From Glebionis coronaria (lineage: Eukaryota; Streptophyta; Magnoliopsida; Asterales; Asteraceae): a DNA stretch of 64,000 nucleotides. The translations under genes were made by a program, and so were the position numbers. The DNA is taken from NCBI GenBank assembly GCA_025667525.1, contig CM046876.1:481512557-481576556 (forward strand). Reading direction: 5' to 3'. Shown here one piece after another: positions 10,101-20,809 of the stretch. How positions within the stretch are numbered: the first letter of the stretch is position 1; every line of letters starts with the position of its first letter. Under the pieces are notes generated by a model that was not told the origin of the DNA, ran no database searches, and worked only from the letters and a program-made list of their open reading frames with translations.

Positions 10101-12593
10101 TCACCGATCCTCATCAACTAGTTCCTTACTTGTTCGATCACCAGGAAAAACAATCGGTTCTAAGGCCAATCCTAATTGAGTTGCATTATAAAGTCTAGGA
10201 CTATGTCTTAAAGCTTGTTTTGCATACCGTGGATTAGGGGGAAGGCCTTTTTGACGTGATAAGTTAAATTCTCTAAATGAAGCATCAAATAAGTGAACTA
10301 GTTGAGAAGCATCGTATTGTCTTAAAAGCAAATAATCTAGGCTTCTAATCTTATTAGTAGCATTAATCTCCATTTCATTCTTCTTAGACTCGAGTGATTC
10401 AAAATCTGTTTGAAGTTTTTGAAAATTAGTGACCACTAACTCCTTTTCTTTAAGTTCATTAGACAAATTTGCTCTTAAGTTTTCGATTTCTTGCAAGTGA
10501 CCCATTTGTTTGTTTCTAAAATGATCATATTCGAGATTAGTTAGAACACTAGAAGAAGGCACTAATTCCAAGGTTTGAACTTTCTCGTTGCTTAAGGTAA
10601 GCTCATCAGACAAATTCTTATTCTTAGCTAAGGTTTCTAAGAGTGCAGCATTCATTTGGCTAAGTAGTGTAGCAGGAACCATGACCAAATCTTGTTGAGC
10701 AGGAGTAGGCGTTTGCGAAATGTGTCCCGGTTGTGATTCACTCAAAGTCTGGGGACTCACATTGATATTGCTATCATTGTTTGTCTCCTCATTTGAAAGA
10801 CTCACCACCGAAGATTCATTCGAGTCAGCACTCTCTTGCACAACTTGATGTGGTTGAATACTAGCATCAGTGGTATTATCGGTGGTATTAATAAGTACCT
10901 CAGATCTCTTTTCTGGCCCTAAGCTGGAGATAGTTGCCATGAGAGCAGCCTTTGCAGATTGAAAGTCATCACAGTCTGAGTCATACGCATCAAGATCATC
11001 GGCTTGGTAAGCTGCATTATGCGTAGTGACAACGTCTTGTTCAGCAATCCCTGGATCAGCAAGAAATGCAAGCTCCTCTTCATCAAGTTCCCTTCCTTGT
11101 GCCTGAGCATTAACCAGATAGATCTTCTCTTCAAACCATTGTCCATCCCTTCTCCTCTTGGGTTTCTTACAATCCCTGGACATGTGACCCTCTTCCTTGC
11201 AGTTATAACATGTAATCATTCTCAACTTGCCCGTGGAGTTAGCCCGTGGAGCAGGATTGGCCATTGGTGCCTGATTGACCGTGCGAGCATTGGTGGTTGA
11301 TGTGGTAGGTCTCCCCTGATATGGTTGAATAGGCTGAACCATGACCCTGCCATTCTCAATAGTAGCTTGTTGACGAGAATTGGATGAATTCCTCAACTGA
11401 TTGTTGGTAGGAGCTGATCCTCTGTATCCTCGTTTGCTTAAAGTTCTTGTGAGATAAGCAGACATAGTAGTTAGCACTTCAACTGGGTCAGCTCCTTGTT
11501 GGAATACAGGAACGGGGACTTCCTCATCATCACAATACAGTGCTTGATCTGGATGAGCTGCATAATCAGTGGAAGGAATACTCATTTGATCAGGGTAGCT
11601 TGTTGGATATGCTGCATTCTCTTGATAAGAAGAATATGAAGGCTGAGCATAAGGTGCAACATTTGCTGGATGAAGTTGTGAAGCATACTGTGGTGAAGGT
11701 GCATTGAACCGATATTGTTGCTGATGTGAGGTGGGTGGTTGCGGTAGAATCGAGTATTGGGGGAAGGTTGGTGTCATGTAAGGTGATGGATGATAGGCTT
11801 GATGTCCCAAGATATAAGGTGTGTTGTTGTGTGACAAGCTTGGTTGATTCGCCATCAAAGCTAAGGAATCTGGGTACATACCGCGAGGAGAACGGTGCAT
11901 AATCACATGCTTCTCATGCTGCTGAAGAAAAGCATAGATTTGATCTAAGTTGCACTTATGCAAATCCCGGGTTAACTTCACATCGGTAATATACTCACCC
12001 CATTCAGCTTGAGGTAAAGTATTCAAGAACTTGGTGTTAACCTGGAATGGAGCAATCACGAGATTGTATACATTCAGATCATTCATTAGAGTAGTGAATC
12101 TGAAGTAATAATCGTGTAGTGTTTCCCCTGGGCTGTACGTGAATCTATCAAACAGATCATACAGCTGACACTCCCTTTCCTGTTTGGTGAGAGACGTACC
12201 TTGTAGCAACACCTTTAGACGTTCCCATAAATCTTTGGCAACCGTATATTGACTAACCGTACGATAAATATCATGCGGAAGAGCTTGGAGAAGTGTCTGT
12301 AGAGCCTTTTCATCAGCATCAGCAATGAGTTGTTGTGCCGGTGTGAGTTCTTCATATTCTCTTGGTCGAGACACGTTATTTGCCACAATGGTACCATAGT
12401 CGAGTGGACCATTCAAAATCGATTTGACCATAAGCCTTCCGTATGTTGGTTTGCCCTTCAAGTATTGCATCATACGGCCCTGCCATGCCTCAAACACCTC
12501 TTTAATAAGCATCGGTGGACGACTATCAGTCCCCGTTATGATCGAGATATCCGTAAGAGATGTCATCTGAGGCATTAATGAACTTGGATTCAT
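10101..12593 (-). CDS. gag: S1 gag: capsid domain and CCHC zinc knuckle
   Basis: The structural protein that packages element RNA. The ATG is at 12593; an upstream GTG in frame is not a plausible plant start. The N-terminal half has the copia UBN2/gag signature (EVFEAWQGRMM, AKDLWERL, DYYFRFTTLMNDLN, LPQAEWGEY). A Pro/Gln/Tyr-rich middle follows, then a CCHC knuckle CYNCKEEGHMSRDC near residue 462 and a charged coiled-coil C-terminus. The frame ends at TGA (10101-10103) but continues open downstream. At about 830 codons it is long for copia gag, as expected for Sireviruses. Confidence 0.9.
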   Translation of the reverse strand: MNPSSLMPQMTSLTDISIITGTDSRPPMLIKEVFEAWQGRMMQYLKGKPTYGRLMVKSILNGPLDYGTIVANNVSRPREYEELTPAQQLIADADEKALQTLLQALPHDIYRTVSQYTVAKDLWERLKVLLQGTSLTKQERECQLYDLFDRFTYSPGETLHDYYFRFTTLMNDLNVYNLVIAPFQVNTKFLNTLPQAEWGEYITDVKLTRDLHKCNLDQIYAFLQQHEKHVIMHRSPRGMYPDSLALMANQPSLSHNNTPYILGHQAYHPSPYMTPTFPQYSILPQPPTSHQQQYRFNAPSPQYASQLHPANVAPYAQPSYSSYQENAAYPTSYPDQMSIPSTDYAAHPDQALYCDDEEVPVPVFQQGADPVEVLTTMSAYLTRTLSKRGYRGSAPTNNQLRNSSNSRQQATIENGRVMVQPIQPYQGRPTTSTTNARTVNQAPMANPAPRANSTGKLRMITCYNCKEEGHMSRDCKKPKRRRDGQWFEEKIYLVNAQAQGRELDEEELAFLADPGIAEQDVVTTHNAAYQADDLDAYDSDCDDFQSAKAALMATISSLGPEKRSEVLINTTDNTTDASIQPHQVVQESADSNESSVVSLSNEETNNDSNINVSPQTLSESQPGHISQTPTPAQQDLVMVPATLLSQMNAALLETLAKNKNLSDELTLSNEKVQTLELVPSSSVLTNLEYDHFRNKQMGHLQEIENLRANLSNELKEKELVVTNFQKLQTDFESLESKKNEMEINATNKIRSLDYLLLRQYDASQLVHLFDASFREFNLSRQKGLPPNPRYAKQALRHSPRLYNATQLGLALEPIVFPGDRTSKELVDEDR

Positions 12594-12728
12594 TGTGATC
12601 ACTTAAAAGACTCAAAGATTATCGGTTGATCGAGCAGTGAAGAAAGGTTGAGAATTTGTGTTGTGTTGGTTGTAATCAAGATTAAATCCACTAAAGATCG
12701 TCGAAAAAACTCAAATACCCCTTGAACT

Positions 12729-13219
12729 TGCTTATACGGAATAACCCAAACTCAGAATAAACCCTATTCGGAATAATACCTATTCGGAATAATCCTATGC
12801 TGAAAACCCTTATGCTGAATAACCCTTATGCGGAATAACCCTATACTGAAAATGCCCTATTCGGAATAAACCTTATGCTGAATAAACCTTATGCGTAAAA
12901 ACCCTTATGCGGAATATTTCTTCAATTCGGAATATCTGGCTATTTGGCTTATTCGGAAAAACCTGCTATTCGGAATGATGGGCAATTCGGAAAGCTATTC
13001 GGAATATTTCTCCTATTCGGAAAAATTTTGGCTATTCGGAAAAATATTGGCTATTCGGAAAGTTTTTGGCTATTCGGAAAATATTGGCTATTCGGAAAGA
13101 ATTCTGCTATTCGGAAAAATTGCTGCTATTCGGAAAAACCCTTCTATCCGGAAAGTCTATGCGGAAAATTCTGCTATTCTGAATATTGTCCTATTCGGAA
13201 TGTCTATTCGGAATAAACT
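12729..13219 (-). repeat. Tandem array G1 (18-19 bp units, CGGAA core) in the S1 gag leader
   Basis: About twenty-five units, most of the form (A)nTTGGCTATTCGGAA, with some TATGCGGAA units at the edges. The array ends about 135 bases before the gag ATG and starts about 230 bases after the primer site. The core matches array E1 of the same element and differs from the TCCGGAATA core of S2. Confidence 0.92.
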
Positions 13220-13450
13220 GGAAAAAATGTTTCCGAGACTTAAAAAGACAGCTTTAAATCCGATTTTTGATCCAAAACCACAAAAAGTTTTATGATTTTT
13301 ACCAAAATAAGCTAAACCCAATCCTTATCAATCAATCCCAATAACAAAAACACCAAAAACAACAAGATTCAAGATTGATTTTTTCTAAAGATCACTAATT
13401 GATTCAAAAACTAAAAAAGCAACACAATCCTTACCTTAAATCACCCCATA

Positions 13451-13463
13451 GCTCTTGATACCA
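13451..13463 (-). other. S1 primer-binding site (initiator Met tRNA type)
   Basis: Element-sense TGGTATCAAGAGC lies two bases inside the 5' LTR. It matches the complement of the plant initiator tRNA-Met 3' end (TGGTATCAGAGC) with one extra A. S2 has the same variant, so it is a family trait rather than damage. Confidence 0.85.
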
Positions 13464-13465
13464 AA

Positions 13466-13795
13466 TGTAGAATATTGATAACCTATGAATCTATGAAGTG
13501 GGTTGATGTTTTCTAGTGAGAGAAACTAGAGAGAGAAAGTGAGAGAAAGTGTGTATGATTTTATTAATATGAAAGTGTAAAGTGAACAACAACCAACCCC
13601 TTTCCATGGTGGAAAGGGGTATTTATACTCCAAGCTTACAATGGGCTTGGTCCGGTCCATGACAAGCCCATGGACCGGTTCTTACTTAACTTAATAAGTA
13701 ACTAATAACTATTTGCTAACTACGAGCTATTACAACATAAATCATATTGTGGAGTGACCGATACTTCTAATATACGTTAAAACGTATTTCTAACA
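13466..13795 (-). repeat. S1 5' LTR (330 bp)
   Basis: In element sense the LTR runs from TGTTAGAAATACG to ATATTCTACA, with TG...CA ends directly before the primer site. It is homologous to the S2 LTR (same ends, TATA and palindromes) but clearly diverged. The bases beyond the outer end (TCTCA, 13796-13800) are the presumed target duplication; its partner is outside the window. Confidence 0.92.
13597..13678 (-). promoter_or_regulatory. S1 LTR promoter: TATA box between two palindromes
   Basis: Element-sense TATAAATA (13620-13627) is preceded by a palindrome with 10-bp arms (13652-13661 and 13669-13678, CCGGTCCATG and its complement, 7-base loop). It is followed by another (13597-13606 and 13610-13619, CCCCTTTCCA and its complement, 3-base loop). 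A CT-rich stretch follows at 13510-13555. The TATA box suggests transcription starts near the second palindrome. Confidence 0.7.
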
Positions 13796-15073
13796 TCTCA
13801 CATGTGTACAAGACATATAGCTTACTGTAAATGGATTCTACTTCATCATTTTATCAGTCCATGACCTGTTTCTTTACTGTTTTATACAACCATCACTTTT
13901 AAGCAAGATTTTAGCCTTGTTCTTTATAGTTTTTCACCTTTTTAATCATGTTTATCAACACCAAATCCCCACATAACATTTTTATCATCATATAATCATC
14001 ATATACATATACAATAGGAAATAAAATACATGTTTACATAATCAAAATAACAAGAAGATGAGGAGGACAATCTTTATACCACCAAGTTGATGTAGGTTGT
14101 GATTTGAACATGGTTTTTGATGGAGAAACTTGTGAGTAACCATGACCATCTTCTAGAACACCATTCTTCATAAACACTTTGTGGAAAATCAGCCCTAGGA
14201 CACAAGCAAATCACCTCCAATGATGTTAATATGGCCACCAAATGATCAAGGCTTCAAGATAACTCCTTAATAGAGCTAGTAAACATGTGTTTCATGGTTA
14301 GAAGAGATCAAAAGGGGTGTTTGTAGCTTTATTTTGGACGACAAGGGGAGAGTGTTTGAGAGAGTTTTGAGAGAATTTGCATGTAAGAAAATGGTGGAAG
14401 TGAAGTTGCTAGTGGTTTTGTGTAAACAAGTGGGAAGTTGAAAGCTTAAAGGGTAAGCTAAGCTTACACTTGTTGTAAGTTAGCTAACTTGATGCCACCT
14501 TAGTGTGTGGTGTCAAGTGTGCCGTCCAACTTAAGCTAGTGGGGTGGGACAATGTATTTTGTCCCATCTCACTAGTTTACGGGTATTTCTCGATTCTAGT
14601 TTTCTCGATTTACGTGCCCTCGGTTCGTTTTACGAAAAACGTTTTTATAAATTATGAATCAACGTCACAAAACGAATCCAATAAAAATTGTCTCATCAAA
14701 AACGGAGTTCGAAAACGTAAATACGTAATCCTAGGGTTTCCGGTTTAGTCGTAAAGGACGTTAAAATAAAATCGTAAGTCCTAATCTCTTCTCGTAAATT
14801 TGTGAGTTTATGAACCAACACAAATTTAAAACTCCAAAATAATATTCACGGATAAATTTATTTTCTGAAATGTCGGACTGTCACCAAAGACGGTGCATGT
14901 AAACGTAAGCACGTAACGTTGAATCCTCCGGTTTAAACGTAGTCGATGCTACTTCAAGACGTAAATCCAAATTTCTTCCCAAAAATAAGTGAGTTCATAT
15001 TGTAATATTAAAATAACATTTTCAAATAATATTTGAGAATAAAATATCAATCGTAAATTGACGGATTGTCACA
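13796..15073 (-). repeat. Element C 3' LTR, portion right of the S1 insertion
   Basis: Aligns base for base with 22990-24267. By eye I count about a dozen differences over 1278 bp, so element C moved fairly recently. A small frame at 14503-14748 is also present in the other LTR but has no recognisable domain. Confidence 0.9.
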
Positions 15074-15090
15074 GCATTTACCCCTAAACA
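15074..15090 (-). other. Element C polypurine tract
   Basis: Element-sense TGTTTAGGGGTAAATGC abuts the TGTGACA start of the 3' LTR, as expected for a plus-strand primer. A second copy of the same motif lies inside the element at 17098-17116. Confidence 0.7.
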
Positions 15091-18000
15091 GGATCTTTGT
15101 CCTCAAAGATCATCTTACTACTCGCTTCTTATAGAGTTAAAGCCATGTGGGTATTTCCTCCACATTCGGTCTTTTCTCACAAGTGCAATTACAATACGCG
15201 AGTTTCATCAAACATAACTACGGGAATAAGATCAGGCTTAATGTTGACTTACTTTCTCTATCCATGCTGTTCACGGGTTTTTGATGAATGCAACTTTTCG
15301 CCGATCTAAGCTCTACTAAAAAACAATCAGATTCTCACTTGATAGATATTCCATCAAGTTCGATATACGAAACATAATTCACGCAGTCTTTGAAGTCCTA
15401 GGGTAGATCCAGCTTATATGCCTTTCAAACCAATCTTTTATATCATCTCAATGGTCCCATACAACGGGGACTTATATCCCATGATTTGTCAGATCATGAA
15501 TTCATTTTTCCAAGGTCAAATTTTTTGGCATAACTTCACTACCCATTTGGCACTTCAAGATCTACATTTCATATTCACATAACCTCTTGCCTACTACCGG
15601 CTGTCAATAATCAAATCCTAATTTCAACAATCATTTCAGGTCTCGCGGGTCGGGTATTTTGTAAGGTTAGGTTCGCCATCATAGGAAACCTTAAACCTAA
15701 AAGACATGTCCAACTCACAATGGGTGTATGTCGGGTGTCTTCATCTCAACTCTTGCTTACAGATGCTCTAATATTTAGATCCTAACAAAATTCGATCTTA
15801 ATCCTAACACGATGGTTATCAAGGATAATCTCTCTAAAGGAAAACGATTATACGGTCTATTACCAAAGGTCAATCATTCAAACCTAAAACAGCACTTATA
15901 GTATTTTGTATCGTTACTTTACCTCGTCCCTTCGGTTGGGGTGGTACATAGTACTCTCATCAAGGTTCGTTCTCAATGACTTCTGAGCAAATCTCTGGAA
16001 ATTCGATGCGAAGCGAGGATCTTGATAGATGATCGATACAGGCACACTATGTTTACATAACTCTTTTAAATAAAAGAGTCTATTTCTTCATCAAGATACA
16101 TTAACGAGAATGATATTAGCAGATTTGGTCAGTCTGTCGACGATGACCCAAATCGAATCAAATTCAGATGATGACCTTTGAAATAGCTAGATGTTTACTA
16201 ATGTATGAGGCGATGTCTGCCTTCATAATTGCCATCAGTACATCTTCTTCAAACAAAGATACTTTTAGTCATAAATGACATAAATAGAATACTTATACTT
16301 ACAAATTCCAACATAACTATATCTCACAATCTCCATATTTAGGCAACCACAAGTGGCCTTTTAAAACATTTAACGCCATTGGCTTCTCAATTCTAATGGT
16401 TCACATTAGCCGTGAACCCCTTTTTATTATCTATATTATCTTTTTTTATTTTTTATTTTATTTTATTTTTTTTACAAACATCGTTTATTTTTATATTGTT
16501 CGGCAATTTATTTTGCACAGTCATTATTAAGAAACACATCCTAATTGGTTCTTTATCCTTTTTATATAATATGTCAGTATTTATATTCACTTCTCATGAT
16601 GATGTAATTATCATGTCCACAATTCACTCAGATATTCTTTCTATATTATGCGTCAGTAATTACGTTCACCTTCCTGATGAAATAATATCACAACCGTATT
16701 TAATCAAAATTCTTTCTTCATATCTTCTATGTTTTAGTTTCGTCTTTACTATCATTTTTATCCGTTTTACTCAATCCGTCGTCTAAAGCGTCGATAATTA
16801 TTATAATTAATTAAATAATTATTAGTTAATTTTTATGAAGCGTAAACGTAAAAGTTTTAAATTTCTTAGTTCGACCAATTATATAAAATGTTCAAAAATA
16901 AATTTGAATTTAATTAGCACGATTTTTGTTGATTTATCGAAAATAATTAATAGGATTCGTAAATGTTCGAAAAACCTTTGGCTATACTTCGGTAAAAATT
17001 TTCTTAGTTGAAAAGCAAAAATTGTTGTTTCAAATTTTAAGTCATGGTTTATATAGTTTCCTCAATCCCTTTTAGGTTATCTTGAGGTATACACAAACAT
17101 TTACCCCTAAACAGAAGTTTAGTTAAATGGTTTGTGTATAAGGTAATAATCCCTTAAAATCCTTTCGTTAAAACATTTGTCAAAATATATTTGCACTTTC
17201 TTTTTAGTATAACTCAAGGTCTTAAATGACTTCTAAATTTTGATGAGTCCATTTATTACATTATCTATTATTCATACGGTCAATTAATATAAAGGATTAA
17301 GCCGTTAATCATATGTTAAATAATTAAAGTACAGGTTTTCATTGTTCAGTCAATTCAGGGCAGTCTATAAATAATTTTTAACTCATTCTTATTCTTATAA
17401 ACAAACATATAGTTCTTAATGATCACGAGCACGAATTTATCAAATTACAGCCTACACACGTGATTCACCAAATTTATGAATGCTACATGTGTATTAGTCA
17501 ATCCAAACGACATAACATGAAACTCGTAATGTCCATTACAAGTATCGGATGTAGTGATTGGAATACATAATCCTTTTCGCAGATGCGAAGTTGATGATAA
17601 CCATGCCGTGGATCAAATCTTTAAAACATACACTAGAACCTTGTAAATGATCGAACAAATCTTCCATTTCGAGTTATGGATATCGTTTTCGATTGTCAAT
17701 TTACTCAGTTCACAATAATCTATAAATATAAGGAATGATAACACCATAGCTCTTCAGGATGACAGGCTTGGTATAGTAAAATCTTTCTCCGACAACTCTC
17801 TCAGTTGTACGGTAATTCCTTTAATTCAGATGATGCTGACGTACAGTGCACAAGCCACAGGTGCATCACCGGGAATATGATCAATACCAATTTCAATCTG
17901 CCTTAATGGCAAAAGTCTAGGTAATTTATCAACAAATACTTACTAAAGTTTCAGATAACATAAACATCTTTTAATAAATTCATATTAGGTTCTTTCTAGA
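15091..18000 (-). pseudogene. Element C degenerate Ty3/gypsy pol
   Basis: No long frame survives, but minus-strand translation by eye gives islands of gypsy pol. Around 16118-16155 there is [12 protein letters not shown] of the integrase core, preceded in element order by RT remnants near 17500-17740 (the tract for the block around [10 protein letters not shown] and the neighbouring YGHYEF region). RT before integrase is the gypsy order. The strand is AT-rich and full of stops and indels. Confidence 0.6.
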
Positions 18001-20325
18001 TTACAATATCTATAACTAGTTCACAACCATTCATGGTAATATTTCAAGTCTTAATACAGGATAAAATCATCCATCAAGAATTATTTAGATCACTTTTTGA
18101 TAATCAACATCTTATCATTTAAGGGAATTCTACTCGAGTTCCCATCAATTAAGACAATGTTGTCATGTCATAATCAATCAATCTATTCTACTGGCATTAC
18201 CAACTTTTCAGTTTTATTGCCGTCGATAAGATGTGAACTTCTCAAAAGACTAATGATAACTCATAATTCTTTACAAATTCAAGGATATATGGAGACACAA
18301 CTACCATTAAAAGAGCAAGGTCAACGCATAATCTACGCGATAGAATTTCAAATCAGATACAGACGAAAACATTTAACGAATATGAATATATCCCATGTTT
18401 TCATAATTTGAGTACGCATTCGAAAGCTCCTCGGATCGTTACCCAGGTCCTTCAATTGAAATCAAATCAAAAGAAATGATAAGAACGTCGATACATCCAG
18501 TCGGGTATCAACACTCGGTAATCAAATACTTTTCCTAAGAATCTCACTACGGGAGAATTGGACAAGAAGGGAATATCAATTGTCAAATAAGACAAATTCC
18601 ACAGATGAGTAAATTCGACTCAGAAGAATAAATAGTACGGGCACATATGTAGGTGTCCCTATCAATATGTCCCTATTTTTCACTTCTTGCAGATCTCATA
18701 AAATTTAATCTTTCACAATCTTCAAAGAAAATTTAGTGTTTATTAATCAGTTTTATGGTGACTACTAATCAGCCTTGCATGGTCCATTCCAAATTGTATG
18801 TAGGCGCGCAACTATACATAATTTCAAGATTAACGATGCAATACTCAGTTCGTCAAAACTTTACCATCATGTTTATAATAAAAACATTTACATGCTTAAT
18901 TCTTAAATAAGAATCAAAATAAATTTACAAAGATTTTCCTTGTTATGGAAACAATTAAGTTTTCCAAACTTATAAATCTCACTTTGAATAATCCTTATAG
19001 TGATGAAAATTAAATTTTTCTCAATGGATATGGTTTTATCTTATAAAAACAATGAGTGATCTGCAGAAGAGTGATGGAAAGTTGTTCACCAAGAATTAAC
19101 TACAATATGATAGGAAATGAGCTTAGCAAAATAATCATGAGGTTCATGACCTTAATGGCACTCAGAAAGAATAATCCACAACGTAACTCGATTCAAGATG
19201 AGTGTTTGTTCAATGGTTGCATCACTAATGCGAGCATTAGAGACAAGCAAGAAAAGATAGATAACATCGATACATGTAGAATTTAACAATCAAAGGTAGT
19301 CTTTTTATTAATCACAAACAAGTCAAAATTGTACCGTAACACATTACGTGTCACTATGTCATACAATTCTCAGAACTCATCCTACCAACTGATATCTCAG
19401 TTAAGTTAGGGATTCTTAAAAGATACCATAATGAATACTAATCTACAAGAGCCATTAGGTGTTCCACATGTCCCAGAAGATCCATCGGTCTCAATTCAGA
19501 AGAAGATTTCTTCAATTTATTTCTTGGACACTAGGCATCCTCGTTAGTGGACAATGGCCTAGGAACAACCCTTAACACAAACCTACAATCAATTAAAACT
19601 TTATAATTCAATCACAGAACTTAACGACTTCCTCTTATCAATCTCATATTCCATACGGGTTAAATTTTACTTTATTCAAGTTTCAACCAATTTTATACTC
19701 AATTCGATACCCTACCTTATATTCCAATACTTTCAATCTTATTCTTACACCTTTAAAAGGGCAACATAAGTTCGATATTATCAACACTTAATTTCCAATC
19801 CTATAGCTCTTACAACAACAATTATCAAATGAGTCACTAGTATGAAATGACTTGATCATTCAACTAGACTTCTTGGAAAGGTATTAGTGGCATGAGGCTT
19901 TTGGGTACTGGTTCCAATGACAGCCTCAAGTGCAACATTCACCCTTTCGATTTCAATTTAAGAATTGGATGACAACGAGATGACATCTTCCTAGGTGGTA
20001 ACATTTTGTCAAACTCCACTCTTATAAGGAAAGATCGTCATGACATCGATATCAGATTTAATCTCGCCAATTCTTTTTCAAGATCACAATCAACGAATAT
20101 CTACATTTCTACGAGTATCAACCATTTTTTGGGATCATAAATATCCACAACTTGGTTTAGATCTAGGATAGCTAGAATTCCTACGAGAATAGCTTCGATT
20201 AATTTACTAGGGGATTTAGGGTTCCTTGTGACAATCTTCGTCGTATAAATACCTCGTATAAATATCAAAATAATCATCAAACAACCGTGGAATAAAATTA
20301 CATCATCATATATATATAATCCAAG
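18001..20325. other. Element C interior, no recognisable coding sequence
   Basis: This should hold gag and the 5' leader of element C. I see only short frames on both strands (the longest about 104 codons at 18097-18411), AT-rich composition and no zinc knuckle. It is either heavily mutated or never coded in this lineage. Confidence 0.5.
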
Positions 20326-20632
<307 letters not shown>

Positions 20633-20792
20633 TAACACTTCTCAGTCTGGCCTTGTCGGTAACTCGGGAATTCTTCGGCACCGTTATAGTCAAAAGATTT
20701 TTAGACATTTTAGAAAAATGTTTATAGTTAAAAGATTTTGAAAAGTTTTATTCAAAACCTTAGTTTTAAAAGTCTTTCGTTCTCTATAACGA

Positions 20793-20806
20793 GAGCTCTG
20801 GTACCA
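20793..20806 (-). other. Element C primer-binding site
   Basis: Element-sense TGGTACCAGAGCTC, three bases inside the LTR end GTGTTACA. It resembles the initiator tRNA-Met complement with C for T at one position, a common gypsy variant. Confidence 0.7.
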
Positions 20807-20809
20807 AAC

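Larger units (their letters stand above)
1..13795 (-). mobile_element. S1: Sirevirus-type Ty1/copia retrotransposon, 3' end outside window
   Basis: Read on the minus strand, the order is LTR, primer site, leader with tandem array, gag, gag extension, protease-integrase-RT-RNase H, a 2 kb spacer with a second tandem array, then a long extra ORF. Integrase before RT is the copia order. A long gag, a long extra ORF after pol and AGGGGGAG-type purine tracts fit the Sirevirus (SIRE/Maximus) lineage. The right end is precise: the LTR begins TGTTAGAAATACG in element sense and abuts the LTR sequence of gypsy element C. The 3' LTR lies left of base 1. Pol carries two in-frame stops and gag one, so this copy is not autonomous as it stands. 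Confidence 0.9.

Noticed and set aside
14503..14748. 81-codon frame, repeated at 23697-23942
   Set aside because: Present twice only because it lies in both LTRs of element C; no domain.
16412..16786. Hydrophobic 124-codon plus-strand frame
   Set aside because: AT-rich composition gives Phe/Ile/Leu runs; it lies antisense in decayed gypsy sequence.
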